From contig NW_001799623.1 of the NCBI RefSeq assembly GCF_000165425.1, forward strand, positions 191,134 through 255,133: a DNA stretch of 64,000 nucleotides, written 5' to 3'. The translations under genes and the position numbers were made by a program. The stretch comes from Paramecium tetraurelia. Its lineage: Eukaryota > Ciliophora > Oligohymenophorea > Peniculida > Parameciidae. Shown here piece by piece: positions 1-12,382 of the stretch (its first letter is position 1; each line of letters opens with the position of its first letter). The notes below the pieces were generated by a model, which ran no database searches, was not told where the DNA came from, and worked only from the letters and a program-made list of their open reading frames with translations.

Positions 1-164
1 TCATTTAAATTCCTTGGGATGTTCTAATTATATTTTTGATATAGAATGACCTTTTAAGTCATTAAATCCATATGAACAAGATTGATGTTGCAGGATAAAT
101 TGTAATGAGAACTGTGATGCAATCTTAATTCCTTTAATTTTAATTTACATAATAGCTTATATAA
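1..164. other. upstream stretch, possibly end or 5' extension of a neighbouring gene
   Basis: The plus frame of the next gene stays open upstream of its chosen start, with an in-frame ATG at 72 and a possible 24-nt intron near 20-43. A minus-strand ATG at 71 also opens a frame to the window edge. Bases 110-160 are AT-rich and look non-coding. The pieces are too short to assign. Confidence 0.3.
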
Positions 165-3100
165 ATGAATAAGTTTAAGGCAATCAATATGGATGACACT
201 GCCTTTGGATCAATTGATTCCAAAAACACCATGTTCCTGACATCTAGTCCTACTCAATTCAAAACTATAGGATAGGTTAGTCTCTCAAGGAAGCTCTCTA
301 AATTGGAACCATTGATAGTCGAAAAAGATTAACGAAACGATTCGAGAAGTTAAGAGAAGCGATTATTAAAGGATCTGGGCATTAGTTAAGTTTTAGATTG
401 GAATTCATTTATGGAAAAGGATGCTGAATAAATCAAAGAATTCAATGAAACGACTTAGAAGTTTAGAAGAAGTTCAATTTAAACGTAAAGTTCATAAATT
501 TTCATGTCTCCCCAAAAAACAGACAAATTCTTTCCATCATAATTTGATGGTCGTAGATCCTCGATTAATTTAAAGTCTTTTGACAAAGATGACTTTCTCG
601 AAAAAATGAAATTAGGCAAGTAAGAGAAATTTGTAAATTCTAGTAAACAGATACCAAATTTGACAACCACAGAATTTATGAAGTGCGTTAGATAAAAAGA
701 AAAATTAACCGAATATGCTAAAGTTTATTAATAATCTCCAGAAAACTTGTATCTTAAGTTGAATAACTGTATAATACTCTGCTTTTATTGATTAGCTTAG
801 AATTTTGTACCCAAAACCTTTGGATTAGTGTCTCCTTAGGGCAGTCCCTTGACTCAAATAAATGCATCTAGATTCCTGAGATGTAGTGATGATTGTAGAG
901 TGTATGCTGAGGCTATGTCTACAACCTAATCACAGGGAATCTAAAAGATGTAATTGAATAGCAACATCTATGATCCAAGATAGTTTAAAGAATTGTTGAT
1001 AAGCTTTCCGAATACAGTAAGGGAATTAGAGTTGAAGGATTGCAAATTGAATTTTAAGCATGTCGATACTTTGATGGCCTATATTAACAAGAATTAGATA
1101 TTAAAATTGAATTTGGAATAGAATTTGCTCAGAGATCAAGGCTGCAACACCTTGATTAAACATCTTATGAATAACAACACATTGTAGTGTTTGAATTTGT
1201 GCAATAATAAAATTACAGAATCCTCAAGTGCTGCCTTGAGTAATTTCTTAAAGTAATCTTAAAGACTCATAGAACTATACTTGGGATTTAATAATCTCTA
1301 AATTAATGGGAGTATCTAAATTTGGAAAGCTATGTATAAGAATACAAGTATAAAGATCTTGGATATGTCTCACAATGCAATAGCTTCTTTGGAGTGTGCA
1401 TAGGCTATAGCCAAAGCTTTGTCTCGTCCTTATAATGAACTAGTTCATATCGATCTAAGGTACAACAAATTCAATCAACAACAAAGCGAAGTTATTGCTG
1501 AGGGCTTAATTAAAAATGAGACCATCTTTGGCTTTCATTTCGAAGGTAATTATCAGGATATCATTATGAATCCAAATGGATTTTTAATTAATAGGAGAGA
1601 AGAACTTAAATAAAAATAATAGAAGATAGATTTATTAAATAAACAACCTCAATATTTTAAATTGTTGGATGAAGAAAAATTGGAGAACTCTAACAATTAG
1701 AAAACAGATGATGATTTGTTTCTCGCCTATCACAGAAGCAGAAGAATGAAATCTACTGAACTAAACAAATAAAAGGTAAATATGATAAATAAATTGGATG
1801 TTTGTTGGATATGTGAAGGATGGTAAGAAATTAAATTCTTATGGACTCCAAAGTCTGGATCATTACGATCAGAACCAATCTTCATCCATTTCGATTTTGA
1901 TGACTATAAACCCTATTTAATGACTTTTTTAAATGGCTCGTTCTTTTTTGTAAAGATGTGCCCTCCCAATAGATCAATTAAATACTTCTTTACAAATCCT
2001 ATTCTAGGAATCTAGTGTATTGCAGAAGACTAAAATGTATTATCCCTTCACCAACCACTCCCTTCTATTCCTTTTCTATACAACAATGAGATATTAGTTG
2101 ATGGGAACACTATGCAAATCATTAATGAAGTAATGTCTCCTAATAATCAAAACTTATTCGATAGATATGTGCCTTTGGTATAGGTTAAACCAAGGGAAAA
2201 GATGGCCTTGTTCGACTTTTCTCCATATTTGAACATAGCTTCCACTAAATGGTCAGTAGAAACATCAATATTCAGGTACTTTCCGCCTGATACTGACAAG
2301 TTAATTGAGGAATGCTTTGAATTCGATTACCAAAACTCAAAAATAAATAGGTTAGTGAAAGAAACAGAGTTATAGGATATCAAAGAACTATTAAAATAAT
2401 TCTATGTTTAACTCTTTAACTGCTACAAGTACTTTGCATCAGGAAATCCTACTGCTCCTGTATTATTATTTTAATAATATCTTCTAGATACCTTGTTTAG
2501 GACCTACTGATTATGTTGAATTTTTAATATCCACTGAAATAATGGAAGGAGTCAAACCAAATGACATTGACATTGGTTTTACTTCAACTGCAGGAGCTAA
2601 AGATGTCTCTTTCCCTTAAGCATATGAAAAAGGTATTGTGAGGTGTCAGTTAATGGAAGTGCTAGTTCGATTTTGTAATGATAAATATATCAGAAGTGGA
2701 CTGTGTCAAACCATGATTGAGGGATTATAATAATTACAGTAATAATGCAATGAATTTTTATCCAAATTTGATTCCCCCTAAGCTTGGAGGAAAATGAGGT
2801 TGTGGATTGAAAAATGCGACATTCTTATTCATGAGAGAATGCCCATGATCAAATGTCTTTATAAATATACATGTAAATTAAGTAAGAAACCCTAGTAATA
2901 TAAATATGACTATGTTTCACCTTAAGATTTCAAAGATTTAATGAAACAATCAAATGTTATTTGTGATGAATTAACAGACAGAGAATGTTATCTTGCTTAT
3001 TTATAAAGCATGATAACTTAAAAAGATGAATTATTCTAGCCCAAACATTATCAAATGACACTCTATGAGTTCATAGAGGCCTTAGCTAGAATCGCTGAGA

Positions 3101-3516
3101 AAGTGTCAATTATAAGAGGTGAGAAAGTACTTGAAATTGAAAATAGAAGAGCTCAAGATTTACAGGATAAAATATCAGGATTACTACTTCTAATGTATTT
3201 GACACTCATAGATGAAATTAAAAAGGCTTTACCAAATGAACCAGATGTGAAGCATCTTGAAAAGTGTATGAACAATGATTTCAGATCAAAAAAACAAAAA
3301 CTTGAGGATTCTTTCACCGATGGAGATGAACCTCCTTATGATGTTAAAGTTGAGTTACCTATATTAATGTCTTAAGTTCCTAATACATAAGGCAATGCAA
3401 ATGGGCCTGCCAAGAGAGTGACAATACGTAATATCAAATTACTTAAACCATCGACTACCAAATACTCTCTTACCAATTTTGTACAATTCTTCATTAGCTT
3501 AAATGAAAGAACCTGA
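165..3516 (+). CDS. leucine-rich-repeat protein (ribonuclease-inhibitor type)
   Basis: Predicted 1098 residues after removing two introns (769-795 and 2460-2487). Without them TGA would interrupt the frame. Residues of about 275-455 carry tandem RI-type leucine-rich repeats, with motifs such as LELKDCKL, LNLCNNKI, IELYLGFNNL and HIDLRYNKF. These are protein-interaction repeats as in NLR and LRRC74-type proteins. The N-terminal 200 residues are low-complexity and charged. The last ~170 residues contain a helix-rich segment with the phrase YEFIEALARIAEK, which I associate with ciliate LRR proteins, although no canonical EF-hand loop is visible. There is no signal peptide or membrane segment, so it is probably cytosolic or ciliary. 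Start chosen at the ATG of MNKFKAINMDD, because upstream sequence becomes AT-rich; an in-frame ATG at 72 is the alternative. The family call is sure, the function is not. Confidence 0.8.
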
Positions 3517-3791
3517 TATTTAATACAAATCTTCATATGTATTTATAGTTTTATTGATTATATATGAAATAAGAGTTTCAAATATCATATCTCCCTAAAT
3601 AAGTTTATTTAAATGATCATATTTTGGCTTTAATAATTTCTACTTCACTTAATTGTTGATTCTAGTTATTGTTATAACCATCAAGGGAAGTCGATTATTA
3701 GTAAATTCTGGTTAATGTTAATAGTACTTTAGTTAGCATCTATGTTATTTATATTAAATTTATTAAAAGTTTCACAAAAGTTAAAATTAAA

Positions 3792-4499
3792 ATGGGAGCT
3801 TCAATCTGCCAATAAACTTGTGCAATTAATGATCGTGAATTGGTTAAAGAATAGGTAGAGCTTTAACCAAAAAGTCTCGATTCAAAACGTGAATGTTCCT
3901 AGATATAGGATTAACCAATTACAGATCATCTTCGCATTAATATTTAAAATTCTTCTCAGATTAGCTATAATTTGGCAGATCAACAGCAAAGTAAGTTAAG
4001 CATTTTGATTTAGATCAAAGTAAAGAGTATTCTAATTCAAATGACATTCCTGAGGCTATGACTCCTTGGTTACCTTGGTAAAACTTATTATTTTATAACA
4101 AGTGGGCAGAATAATTTTAAAGGAGAATAGTATATTCAATTGTTAAACACAGAAATTGTTTAGTCTATTAAATTATAATCATAATTAGTGAGCTCTCAAA
4201 ATGCAGATATATTGCCAATGTAAAATTCTCATAATTTACATTCAGATTAGAATTCAAACAATAATAATCTAACTCATCTTATCCTAGATTTTGCAATGAC
4301 GATAAGGGGAATAAATTATTGAATATGTAAATTATTGAAGATAATGTACGCTCTCCTCTTCTATCAATAGCTTGATGACTATATTAATTACGATTGGAAA
4401 AACTCTAAATTTTAATTGATTAGTATTAATGATTAAAATCTATTAAAGAAAGCAAGTTCAACAAAACCAAAAACAAAATTACAAAAGAGATAATTTTGA
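3792..4499 (+). CDS. hypothetical protein, four short introns
   Basis: I do not recognise this 199-residue protein. The model removes introns at 3991-4013, 4130-4163, 4220-4245 and 4346-4370, and the exon sum is an exact multiple of three. The second intron could instead be the 22-nt segment 4142-4163 without changing the frame. The N-terminus MGASIC has Gly2 plus a nearby Cys, which could allow acylation and membrane attachment; this is inference. The rest is rich in Gln, Asn and Ser, ending in a basic tail. The 3' flank is AT-rich non-coding sequence. Intron placement rests only on frame and GT-AG signals, so the middle third is uncertain. Confidence 0.5.
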
Positions 4500-4999
4500 T
4501 ATAAATTATCATATATTATAATTTGATAACACTGTATCTCTCGAATTTTTATTTTTTTAATATATCATCTGAATTTAATTTAATCATTTTATTTATAAGC
4601 TCAATAAACTTTAATAATAGATGTTTAAGTTTATTCACCAATTCTTACTTTCTAATTCAACTTAAGTTCAATAAAAGCAAAAACAATAAAAAACAATATT
4701 TGAATTAAGGTTTGCACTAAATTAGATATAATTATTTAATATTAATACAATAATTCCGAATATATTATATATAAACATAACATTTGTATATAACTTAATT
4801 TATGATTATTAGTGTTTGTTGAAATGGTAGATGTGAATATTCTATAATTTCACTTGAATTGATATATTTAATTTATGAAGAGTTCGAAATTCTGATTCGC
4901 TATTCTTCCAGTATAGGTTTCACTTCAAGATACTTGAGGAATTAACTATTTTGGATTAATTAAACATTAAAGTTGTGGGTCTTATATAATCATAAATAA
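4500..4999. other. AT-rich intergenic region
   Basis: About 500 bases with no convincing coding frame. A segment around 4800-4915 resembles a tRNA T-arm plus weak acceptor pairing but lacks a good A box and anticodon stem, so I do not call an RNA gene. Confidence 0.6.
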
Positions 5000-6538
5000 A
5001 TGAACAAATATAATTTAAGATTTAAAGATTAAGAGATTGAAAAAAAATATTAAATTCATAAAGTTAAGGACATTTAATTTCCAACCTTAACATACTTAAC
5101 TTTGGGCAGTACTCCTTTATTACTCATATTTGCAATTACGAGTTTAATTAACATAGACTACACAAATGCCCTCATCAACGGAATATTACTTGTCTACATG
5201 CTAATTTAATATCTAGTCCTTCGAAAAAATGAGCACCTAAGAGTTAATTATTGTAATTTAGCCTTAATGTTAACCAATTTTGCATCTTTATATTATGAAA
5301 TATCGCCAAAATAATCTGACTATTACAATGGCTACATCATGGGATCTAATTAAATGTTAATTCATACTTTGTTGATGTTTGCATGTAATTTAGAGATTGG
5401 GGTTTTCAGCAATCTAGTTCTCACAGTTGTAAGAGTGATTTTGGCGGTAGAAAACTCTGAAAGCATGACACTCTTATAGTATTTGCAAACCATAATTATG
5501 GCATGTAGTTTTATTATAGTGCAATATCAAATTGAAAGATAGTTCAGAGATTCATATTTATTGTCATTAAAAGACAACACTTGGGGTATTTTTCATATTA
5601 TATTCAAGAAATTTTAATCCCTCAATTATTGAAAAAGCCATTTTTTATTTTTGCTTTTAACTAAGAAGTAAACATGTACTAAGCCATCATGAGTAATCGG
5701 AATTCGTTTTTTAATTCTGATTCTCCCCTAACTACCTTCCTATTTTAATCTAAAGTGAAGAAAAAATCACTTGAGGCTTATTTAGTCAAGAAATCAAATC
5801 AAAAAGGAAAATTTAGTTAGTTACCTTGTTTGTTTAATTAATAAGTGAACTTAGAATATTAATTAAAGAAATTATAGGTTTCAATAATAGGATGTAAGTT
5901 TGAAAGAATAATATACGCTGTTATAATTGATTCGGAAGATCCTCTTTTGAGAGAGTCAAAAATTAAATTTAATCAATCTCTACAATAATGTAAAGATATT
6001 TTAAATGCTTAAATATTGTCCATAAATAAGGTGTTAACTCTGTATTTATCAGAAACGTATAGTTCTTTAATTAGAAATTTAAGAATATCCCTCTATGAAA
6101 TCTATTATAAGTAGGTTGATAATAAAAAGGTGTAATCAGTGAAAATGAAGAAACTGTTACTTAAGTGTCAGAGGATATTTGAGACTCCTACCAATAAAAT
6201 TAAGATTGATTGTCAAGAATTTACAAAATTTGCAACCATAAAATCTACATTATTAATATTTCTATTTGAAATTTTGAAGTTGGTAGAAGGTAACCAATAG
6301 GTTTTTCTATTGGTGAATCAAAATATCACAACTACATTATTTGTATATGGGATAAAAAATTTACCCACATCTGCACTTTTTGAAGAGAGTAGAAAAGTGT
6401 TAGTTGAAAAAACTCTGTACACTGCATAATGTAATATAAGTTATTTATATATATATAGATTACTCTTTTGAATTCATGAAATCTCCATAATCTACTTTTA
6501 ATTATGAAAATTAAATTAAATAAGAATCAATAGCTTGA
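5000..6538 (+). CDS. hypothetical multipass membrane protein
   Basis: Predicted 495 residues with introns at 5586-5608 and 6431-6458; both are needed to pass TGA codons. Residues of about 25-190 contain several hydrophobic stretches (for example LTLGSTPLLLIFAITSL and IIMACSFIIVQYQI), so the N-terminal third is membrane-embedded. The remainder is soluble, basic at first (SKVKKKSLEAYLVKKSNQK) and then mixed alpha/beta, with no catalytic motif I can name. The layout of an N-terminal membrane bundle followed by a cytosolic region resembles ciliate membrane sensor proteins, but no histidine-kinase boxes are visible, so I make no functional call. It converges on the Ulp1-like gene with a 38-base gap. 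Confidence 0.6.
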
Positions 6539-6576
6539 TAATATTTCATTTTTATTTAAATTTAATTATGATATGT

Positions 6577-7824
6577 TCAATTTTTATGTTTAAAATCTAA
6601 AATTATATTTAGTAATTTTTAATTAATATCACTTTGACTCTCTATTATAGCTAAGTAAAGTAATTATTTTCTAAAACTATATATATCTTATTAATTATAT
6701 TAATGAGTTTAGATGAACTTACCAGTTTTATAAAGCTAATATAAGGCCATTAAGCAGAATACACCACAATCGAAACTTGTATAGGCATAAATATCATACC
6801 TGTTCTCTTGTTTAGGACTATTAAATAGGATTTCCCATTTCGTTTATTCTCCTTTATAGTTTAACATCTGTTCCAAACCCTCGACAACATTATTCTATGT
6901 TCCAAAGTTAGAATCCAAATACTATATTTTATTCTCCTTAAATTCAACAATGGCACAAAGCCAATGGTTGTTCTGTAAATTAATGGGAATGTAAGTGTAT
7001 TTAAACAGACTAAAAAAGTTGGATTAAACCATAGTTGAAAACTTATATCTGTTTTTTAAATTTTCTATTTAGACGTTCAATTTATTAAACTGATATTTGC
7101 CCTTCTCATTTTCAAGAATTATTATATTATTAATTTTCATTTCACCTTTTGAAATGACTTAAGTAGGTTCCTGTGGATCTTTTTTGATATAAGTGATGTT
7201 CTTCACTTGGAAATTGTATTTCTACAAGATTTCTTAATTTTATTAAGTAACTATATTCTATTAATTGATGGGAAATGGATTTGAATAGTTTCCTTAAAAA
7301 TCAACTTCTTCCTATTGTGGTTATGATTTTCGAAAGAATTTGTAGGGATTTAAAGATTTGATGAGATTTAAAGTCTTATAGAAAATGGAATTATTTTCAC
7401 TTTGAGTGGTTTGAGTTTGTTGTTGTTCTTATTCTTACCATGATTCAAAGTTAGAAAATGAATTTTGAGAATCTCTACTAGATTCCTGTTTAAATTGTGT
7501 GGCTATCATATTTGGAAGGATAAAATTGGTAATATCAGGAATGAATTCCGGAAAGACATGGCAATCTAATGAAAGTACCTATTTTATAGTCAATACAATT
7601 ATGTATACTAGAAATTCTCCATAATAATATTAAAACATCTATTGGAAATAAATGAGGTGTTGGGCTGTCAAAAATTCATTGTTGGCCAGAGCACTCAGGA
7701 AATCATTATTGATGGTCACACCATGTTTTCTAAAGTTGAAATTCTTGAATTTATGTCTGTCAGTGTAGTAATCAGCCCAGAATATTTTCTGCTTGACTTT
7801 CAAAAGTGTTAATTCTTCGCTCAT
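6577..7824 (-). CDS. Ulp1/SENP-like SUMO protease (peptidase C48)
   Basis: An uninterrupted 415-residue frame. The C-terminal half has the C48 fold signature: catalytic His in NNHWLCAI (about residue 287), Asp in QYLDSN (about 304) and Cys in FDCGVFCLM (about 353), in the usual order and spacing. Such enzymes process SUMO precursors and remove SUMO from targets, commonly at the nucleus. The Gln that normally lies about six residues before the catalytic Cys (oxyanion hole) is Ala here (IYAYTSFDCG). The N-terminal half is not conserved, has Gln runs, and includes EWQEQEQQQTQ-like low complexity. The start is 19 bases from the start of the divergent neighbour. The SUMO E1 subunit UBA2 lies 6.7 kb away. 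The family call is firm; substrate and activity are inference. Confidence 0.85.
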
Positions 7825-7843
7825 AATTTTATTAATATATTAA

Positions 7844-10800
7844 ATGGATGCCCTTACAAAAATTGTAGCAACAGGAGAGAGAGCAATATCTGAACTGAAC
7901 AAATAATCATTAACATAATGGAATGGGGCGACCACAAGTACAATGAAATATGTATGGGATTGAATATTTAGTAAAGATAATAGAACGGTTGAATCTTTGC
8001 TTTGATGAGATAAATTTTCATTTACAGAAGAAAGGCTTGAATGAGGAGGCTAATGTAATCTCAAAGCTCTACAATCATTACAATGTTTTGTTCCAAAAAG
8101 TAGAAGAGATAAATCAACGAAAACATTAGAATGCTCCAGAACTACCCATGGAGTATTGTTAAAGATCATTGTCAACTAATGCAAGTTCAAAAACCATATT
8201 TGGTGGAGCTGAGATCTAAAGTTTTAGTATATTTTCTGCCCAGAAGTCTAAATTCATTTCTGCAGAATAAGAATTCAGGAGTAACAAACCAAAGTTTAAG
8301 AAGAATGTTTAATCAAAGGGGACAGATACTGGCGAAGATGCTATGCGTTATTTAAATGTAGAATATTTGGGCGAAAAAGAGAGGGAATTGTAAAGAGCCA
8401 AAGAGGAAAATGAGATGAATCTTAGGGAAATAGAGAAGTTTCTGAAGCTTAAAGGACTGTGGAGTGAAATACATGCAAGCAATGCTCCTTATAAGTTATA
8501 AGATCTTGGTAAGACTTTAGAAAGAGAACTCTAACGAAATGAAATGTTTATTAATGAATAAATTAGAATTGCTAATTAGGAGCCTGACTTCCCATCTAGA
8601 GATATGAAATAAGAAATAAAGGAGAGAGTTGTGGTTGGGGTTTAAAAATCAACTGCAGACAGGATATTAAAATATGCAGAGAGAAAAATGAAGGAAGAAT
8701 TTGAGAAATTTCAATTGAAGAAGAATTCAGGATTGTAGATGCACAAGAGGAAATCACAAAACATGTAAAGAATAGATGAATTGGAACATCTAATTAATAC
8801 TAAGAATGAAGAAATCTTGGAGAAAGAATCAAAGATGTCAGCTTTGTTCTCTAAATTTGAAGAATAAGAGAAGAAATTAGTAAATTTGATGATTCAAATG
8901 GAATAAATTAAAGCTAATGAAAAACACAATAACACTTTTACTAGTAGTTAAGCCAATGAGAAATAGAGTCATGTTGAGATCTAAGTAAGTATGAGTGATC
9001 CTAAGATCTTCAAATTAGAATTGCAATTAAAAGAAATCGTTGAACAGAATTAGAATATGAAGGGAGAATTATAAACCATGTACGAATAAGCAAAAAATGA
9101 TAAATAGAAGGTTTTATTACAACCTTAATTAATTGAAGAAGTTCTGATGATGATTATTTAGAGTGAGTTGCAAGCTGAAGGCAAAATAGAATTATTACAA
9201 ACATTTTTATAATATTTGATTGAAAATTCAGAGAATGATATTGCAAGAATGCCACCAAATGAGTTATATAGAACTGTGAGATAAAAGATGCAATATAATA
9301 ATAATTCTAATAGGAATTTGGAAGAAGTCTTAGAGAAATTCGAAGAGATGCAAAGTGATAACGAAGACTATTCTCCAAGTTCGATTAAGAAGACCAAAAA
9401 GAATAAAAATAAATAATAGAAATCTAAAAAACTAATATTAGAAAGAGCTGATTCTTAAGTTGAATAATAGACATTTTCCCCAGAAAAATCTGAAAAATTT
9501 ATTGGAGTTAAGAAATCTAAAAATAAATTTGAAGATTAATCAAATGAAAATTCTGAATCATAGATTATAACAAATAATAACAACAATACTAATAATAATA
9601 GTAACAATAATAGTAATAATAATATAGATAGTAACTATTCCATCAGTATGTTTAAGAAAAAGCCTTTAAATAAGATTAGCGAAGAAAACAGTATTATATA
9701 AAAAAATTCACCAAGAAAATAAGATGTCAATAGCCCATAATCAGGTAGTAGAAATATCTTAAATAATACTTCAACATTTAAATAAAACTAATCTGATTAG
9801 AAGTAAAATAAAAATATTGTTAATTCCTCTTTCAATCAAAACTAATCATAATATTAATAATAATAATAATAATAAAATAATCAACAACAGTAGTAAATTC
9901 AATTACAACCACCTAAAGAGTCAAGTAGATTCAGAACAGAACAATAAAAATAATTATCATCAGGTAGATAGTAGGCAAATAAAAGTAGAGGATAAATTGA
10001 TTAAAGCAATCAAAAATCTGTAATTTAATCCAATCATACACCGCAATATAAGACAGTAAGATAGATAAAACAAAGACATTCTATTAAAGATGAGTTTGGA
10101 GAGGTAGATTATGATGAAGTAGACGATGAAGTAGCAAACAGAGGAGTACAAGTGAATTTTGGAAATCTCTATATAAAAGCTTCGATGATAAATTCGTAGG
10201 ATGATAATTCTAATATGATGGGATCCTAAATTGGATTCCAGACTCCTTTGATGAGATAAAGTTATAGGTAGTTGGAAGAAAAGGTCACTGCCAAATTCAC
10301 TCAAACTGATGATTTTTTTATGTGGAATCTATTCTAAAAAATGTAGGTAGATCTTGGATTAACAGAGGAATAAATAAAAAAGTTGGAGCAAATCTTTTTG
10401 AATGAATAATAATTTATTCATTATTATGAGAAGACTCCATCTTAGAGATAAAAATCAAGGGCATCTACTACTGTTTTAGCTGACTAAACAACCAAAGCCA
10501 AATAAGAGAAATACATTGAAAATACTATTAATGACAGTAAGATGACTACTATGATTCAATAGAAAAATGAAACGACAGATTCAGAATAATAAATTAGAAG
10601 ACCAACAATATCTATAATGAAAACCACTTAGCCTCCAAAGGGATTGGAATCTCCAATGAATTTAGTTGGAAGGCAAAAGAGTTAGGTATTGCTCTCTTAT
10701 ACAAATGAAAGCAGCATCATATAGCCTAATTAAGGCAGGAGTGTTAGTCAAACATCAGATGTTCATATTATGAATTATGGAAGTGTTAGTACAGATACAA

Positions 10801-11348
10801 TTGCTAAAAAGTAGAGATAAACGACGAGCCAAAAGATTTTGGAAGATATGCTAAAGAATAAGGCTGGATTAACGTCTCCATTTGATATTGAAACAAAAGA
10901 ATAAAAAGAATAGAAAATGTATTTCCATGTTTTTGGAGATGAAATGTAAACAGATGCTGATTTTGAATTGGAAGCTGTGAGAGTCAATTTAGGAAAGCCC
11001 TTGGAAGTGATACAAGACCATTTGAAGGAAGATGCAATGAAAAAAATATATTAATAATTTGTAAATCGTCCTAAGAATCCTTGGTAAGATCAACTCTATA
11101 TGATTATCTCTCAATTTGCCAATAAACCACCTTAAGCCATTTCTTACATAGATTTCAAAAAATATTATGAAAATTACATGAGAGTATTTTATTCATTTCA
11201 TATTTAGGTACATAAAAGATGTGGAGATGGTTGTATTCACATATAAAGATTTTTGGCTAGGGTAGGATTTGGAATAAATTCAAAGAGAAAAGCATTGAAT
11301 ATGAGTAAATAAAGTGTTTCTCCATTTGAACTGCCAAAACTAAAATGA
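7844..11348 (+). CDS. large N/Q-rich coiled-coil protein
   Basis: Predicted 1156 residues with one 34-nt intron (7938-7971). A second, in-frame 24-nt GT...AG segment at 11184-11207 could also be an intron. If the first intron is wrong, translation could start at the ATG at 7950. Heptad-like, Glu/Lys/Gln-rich segments cover residues of about 150-480 (for example EKERELQRAKEENEMNLREI). An Asn-run (near 9570-9629) and a pure Gln-run (9855-9875) follow, then a mixed C-terminal region ending near CGDGCIHIQRFLARVG. No enzyme motif, signal peptide or membrane segment is seen. I do not recognise the family. A scaffold role at a cytoskeletal or basal-body structure would fit the composition but is a guess. 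Confidence 0.75.
9570..9629 (+). repeat. imperfect AAT/AAC/AGT microsatellite coding poly-Asn/Ser
   Basis: Inside the coiled-coil gene, repeated AAT, AAC and AGT codons read as an Asn/Ser-rich tract. The same trinucleotide reappears at 9855-9875 in a shifted register relative to the reading frame. Confidence 0.8.
9855..9875 (+). repeat. (TAA)7 run coding poly-Gln
   Basis: Seven consecutive TAA codons, read as Gln in this genetic code, in frame with the coiled-coil gene. In the standard code this would be seven stops. It is bordered by further TAA, CAA and CAG codons. Confidence 0.85.
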
Positions 11349-11395
11349 ATGTTTTGATATGAACTCGTTATTATATTTAATTTAAATCTTAAGTA

Positions 11396-11878
11396 ATGTA
11401 ATAATACACAAACAATTACGAATCAGTTGTCAGAACCTAAGTAGTTAGCGGATAAGACCAAAAACCACTCAATTTGGGACTAACCGACGTTGAAGGAGCA
11501 AAGGTTTTATTATTATTCAAAACTAGGCTGTTGCCAGAAGACTCTTTGATACTTATGACAGAGACAGAAATGGATAGATTGATAATGTAGAGGTCGTACC
11601 AATGATAGTGGATGTCTATAAATCATTCAACAGAATCTTCTCACCAGCCAGAGGAGACATTGATTCATTTTATAAGTTCAAAATTGATTATTACAATTAG
11701 GGTTTTGGATAGAAATCAAGATGGCAAAATCACATATCAAGACTTGGAAGATTTATGCATTAGATATTTGACCAATTAAACTCCAACAAATTTGAGAGCA
11801 TCAGAAGCCCCTCGTTAAAGTGGAATCTAATAAACATCATAAACAGTCACATCATCCTACAGAAGAACCCAGTATTGA
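11396..11878 (+). CDS. small EF-hand calcium-binding protein
   Basis: Predicted 144 residues; introns at 11504-11526 and 11676-11700. Two EF-hand loops are visible. The first is canonical (DRDRNGQIDNVE, with acidic residues at positions 1, 3, 9 and 12). The second, DRNQDGKITYQD, ends in Asp instead of Glu, which usually weakens or shifts calcium/magnesium preference. Helices flank both loops (AVARRLFDTY, YQDLEDLCIRYL). The N-terminal 35 residues and the Ser/Thr/Gln-rich tail are unstructured. It is shorter than calmodulin (two hands, not four). Likely a calcium sensor or a subunit binding a larger partner; the target is unknown. It follows the coiled-coil gene by 47 bases on the same strand. 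Confidence 0.8.
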
Positions 11879-12382
11879 TTGTGATTCTTAATAAAACATA
11901 AATATTATATAATCTACGTGCCTGTTATTATGAATTCCATTTTATTTCTTTTTCATTTGATAAGGATTGAAGGTTGTGTTTATTGGTTAATAAATAAGAT
12001 TAGTGAAGGAGCTTTGAATTCTACTTAATAGGTGCATTGAAACATATTCTCATTCTGATAAAATGAAAATTAAATCAGTATTTTCAATTAATAATTATTT
12101 CACTATGTTATGTTGATCATTAGTCAAAGGATAATTAAATGCTAAATTATGAGAATTGAGATTTTGAATTTATTATATAATCATTGTTACATCCTCTATA
12201 CGATATTGATTTACTTATAATTTCCTAATAAATTGTAGTATTTAAAATGGTGATTACTGTATAACTTTATCTCTTAGAAGTTCAATTAGAATTATCTTTT
12301 TATAATAATAAAATAACCTTTTGTTATTTGAAGTTGTAGAAATAATTATATATATTTGTGAATACAACTTTATTATTTTATT
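11879..12382. other. AT-rich intergenic region
   Basis: About 500 bases, no supported gene on either strand. It contains several short ATG frames without codon structure. It should hold the promoter of the PPWD1 homologue. Confidence 0.6.

Noticed and set aside
4523-4708. 61-residue plus-strand frame in the standard code
   Set aside because: Composition is Phe/Asn/Leu noise of AT-rich DNA, no codon structure, lies in an intergenic region.
4800-4915. tRNA-like segment with a GTTCGAAATTC T-arm
   Set aside because: The acceptor stem has two mismatches, the D-arm consensus is poor and no 7-base anticodon loop with a proper stem can be drawn.
6431-6538. Ending the membrane protein at the first TGA (about 6470) without the last intron
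   Set aside because: Splicing 6431-6458 gives a more natural C-terminus and a canonical GTA...TAG intron, so the longer form was kept.
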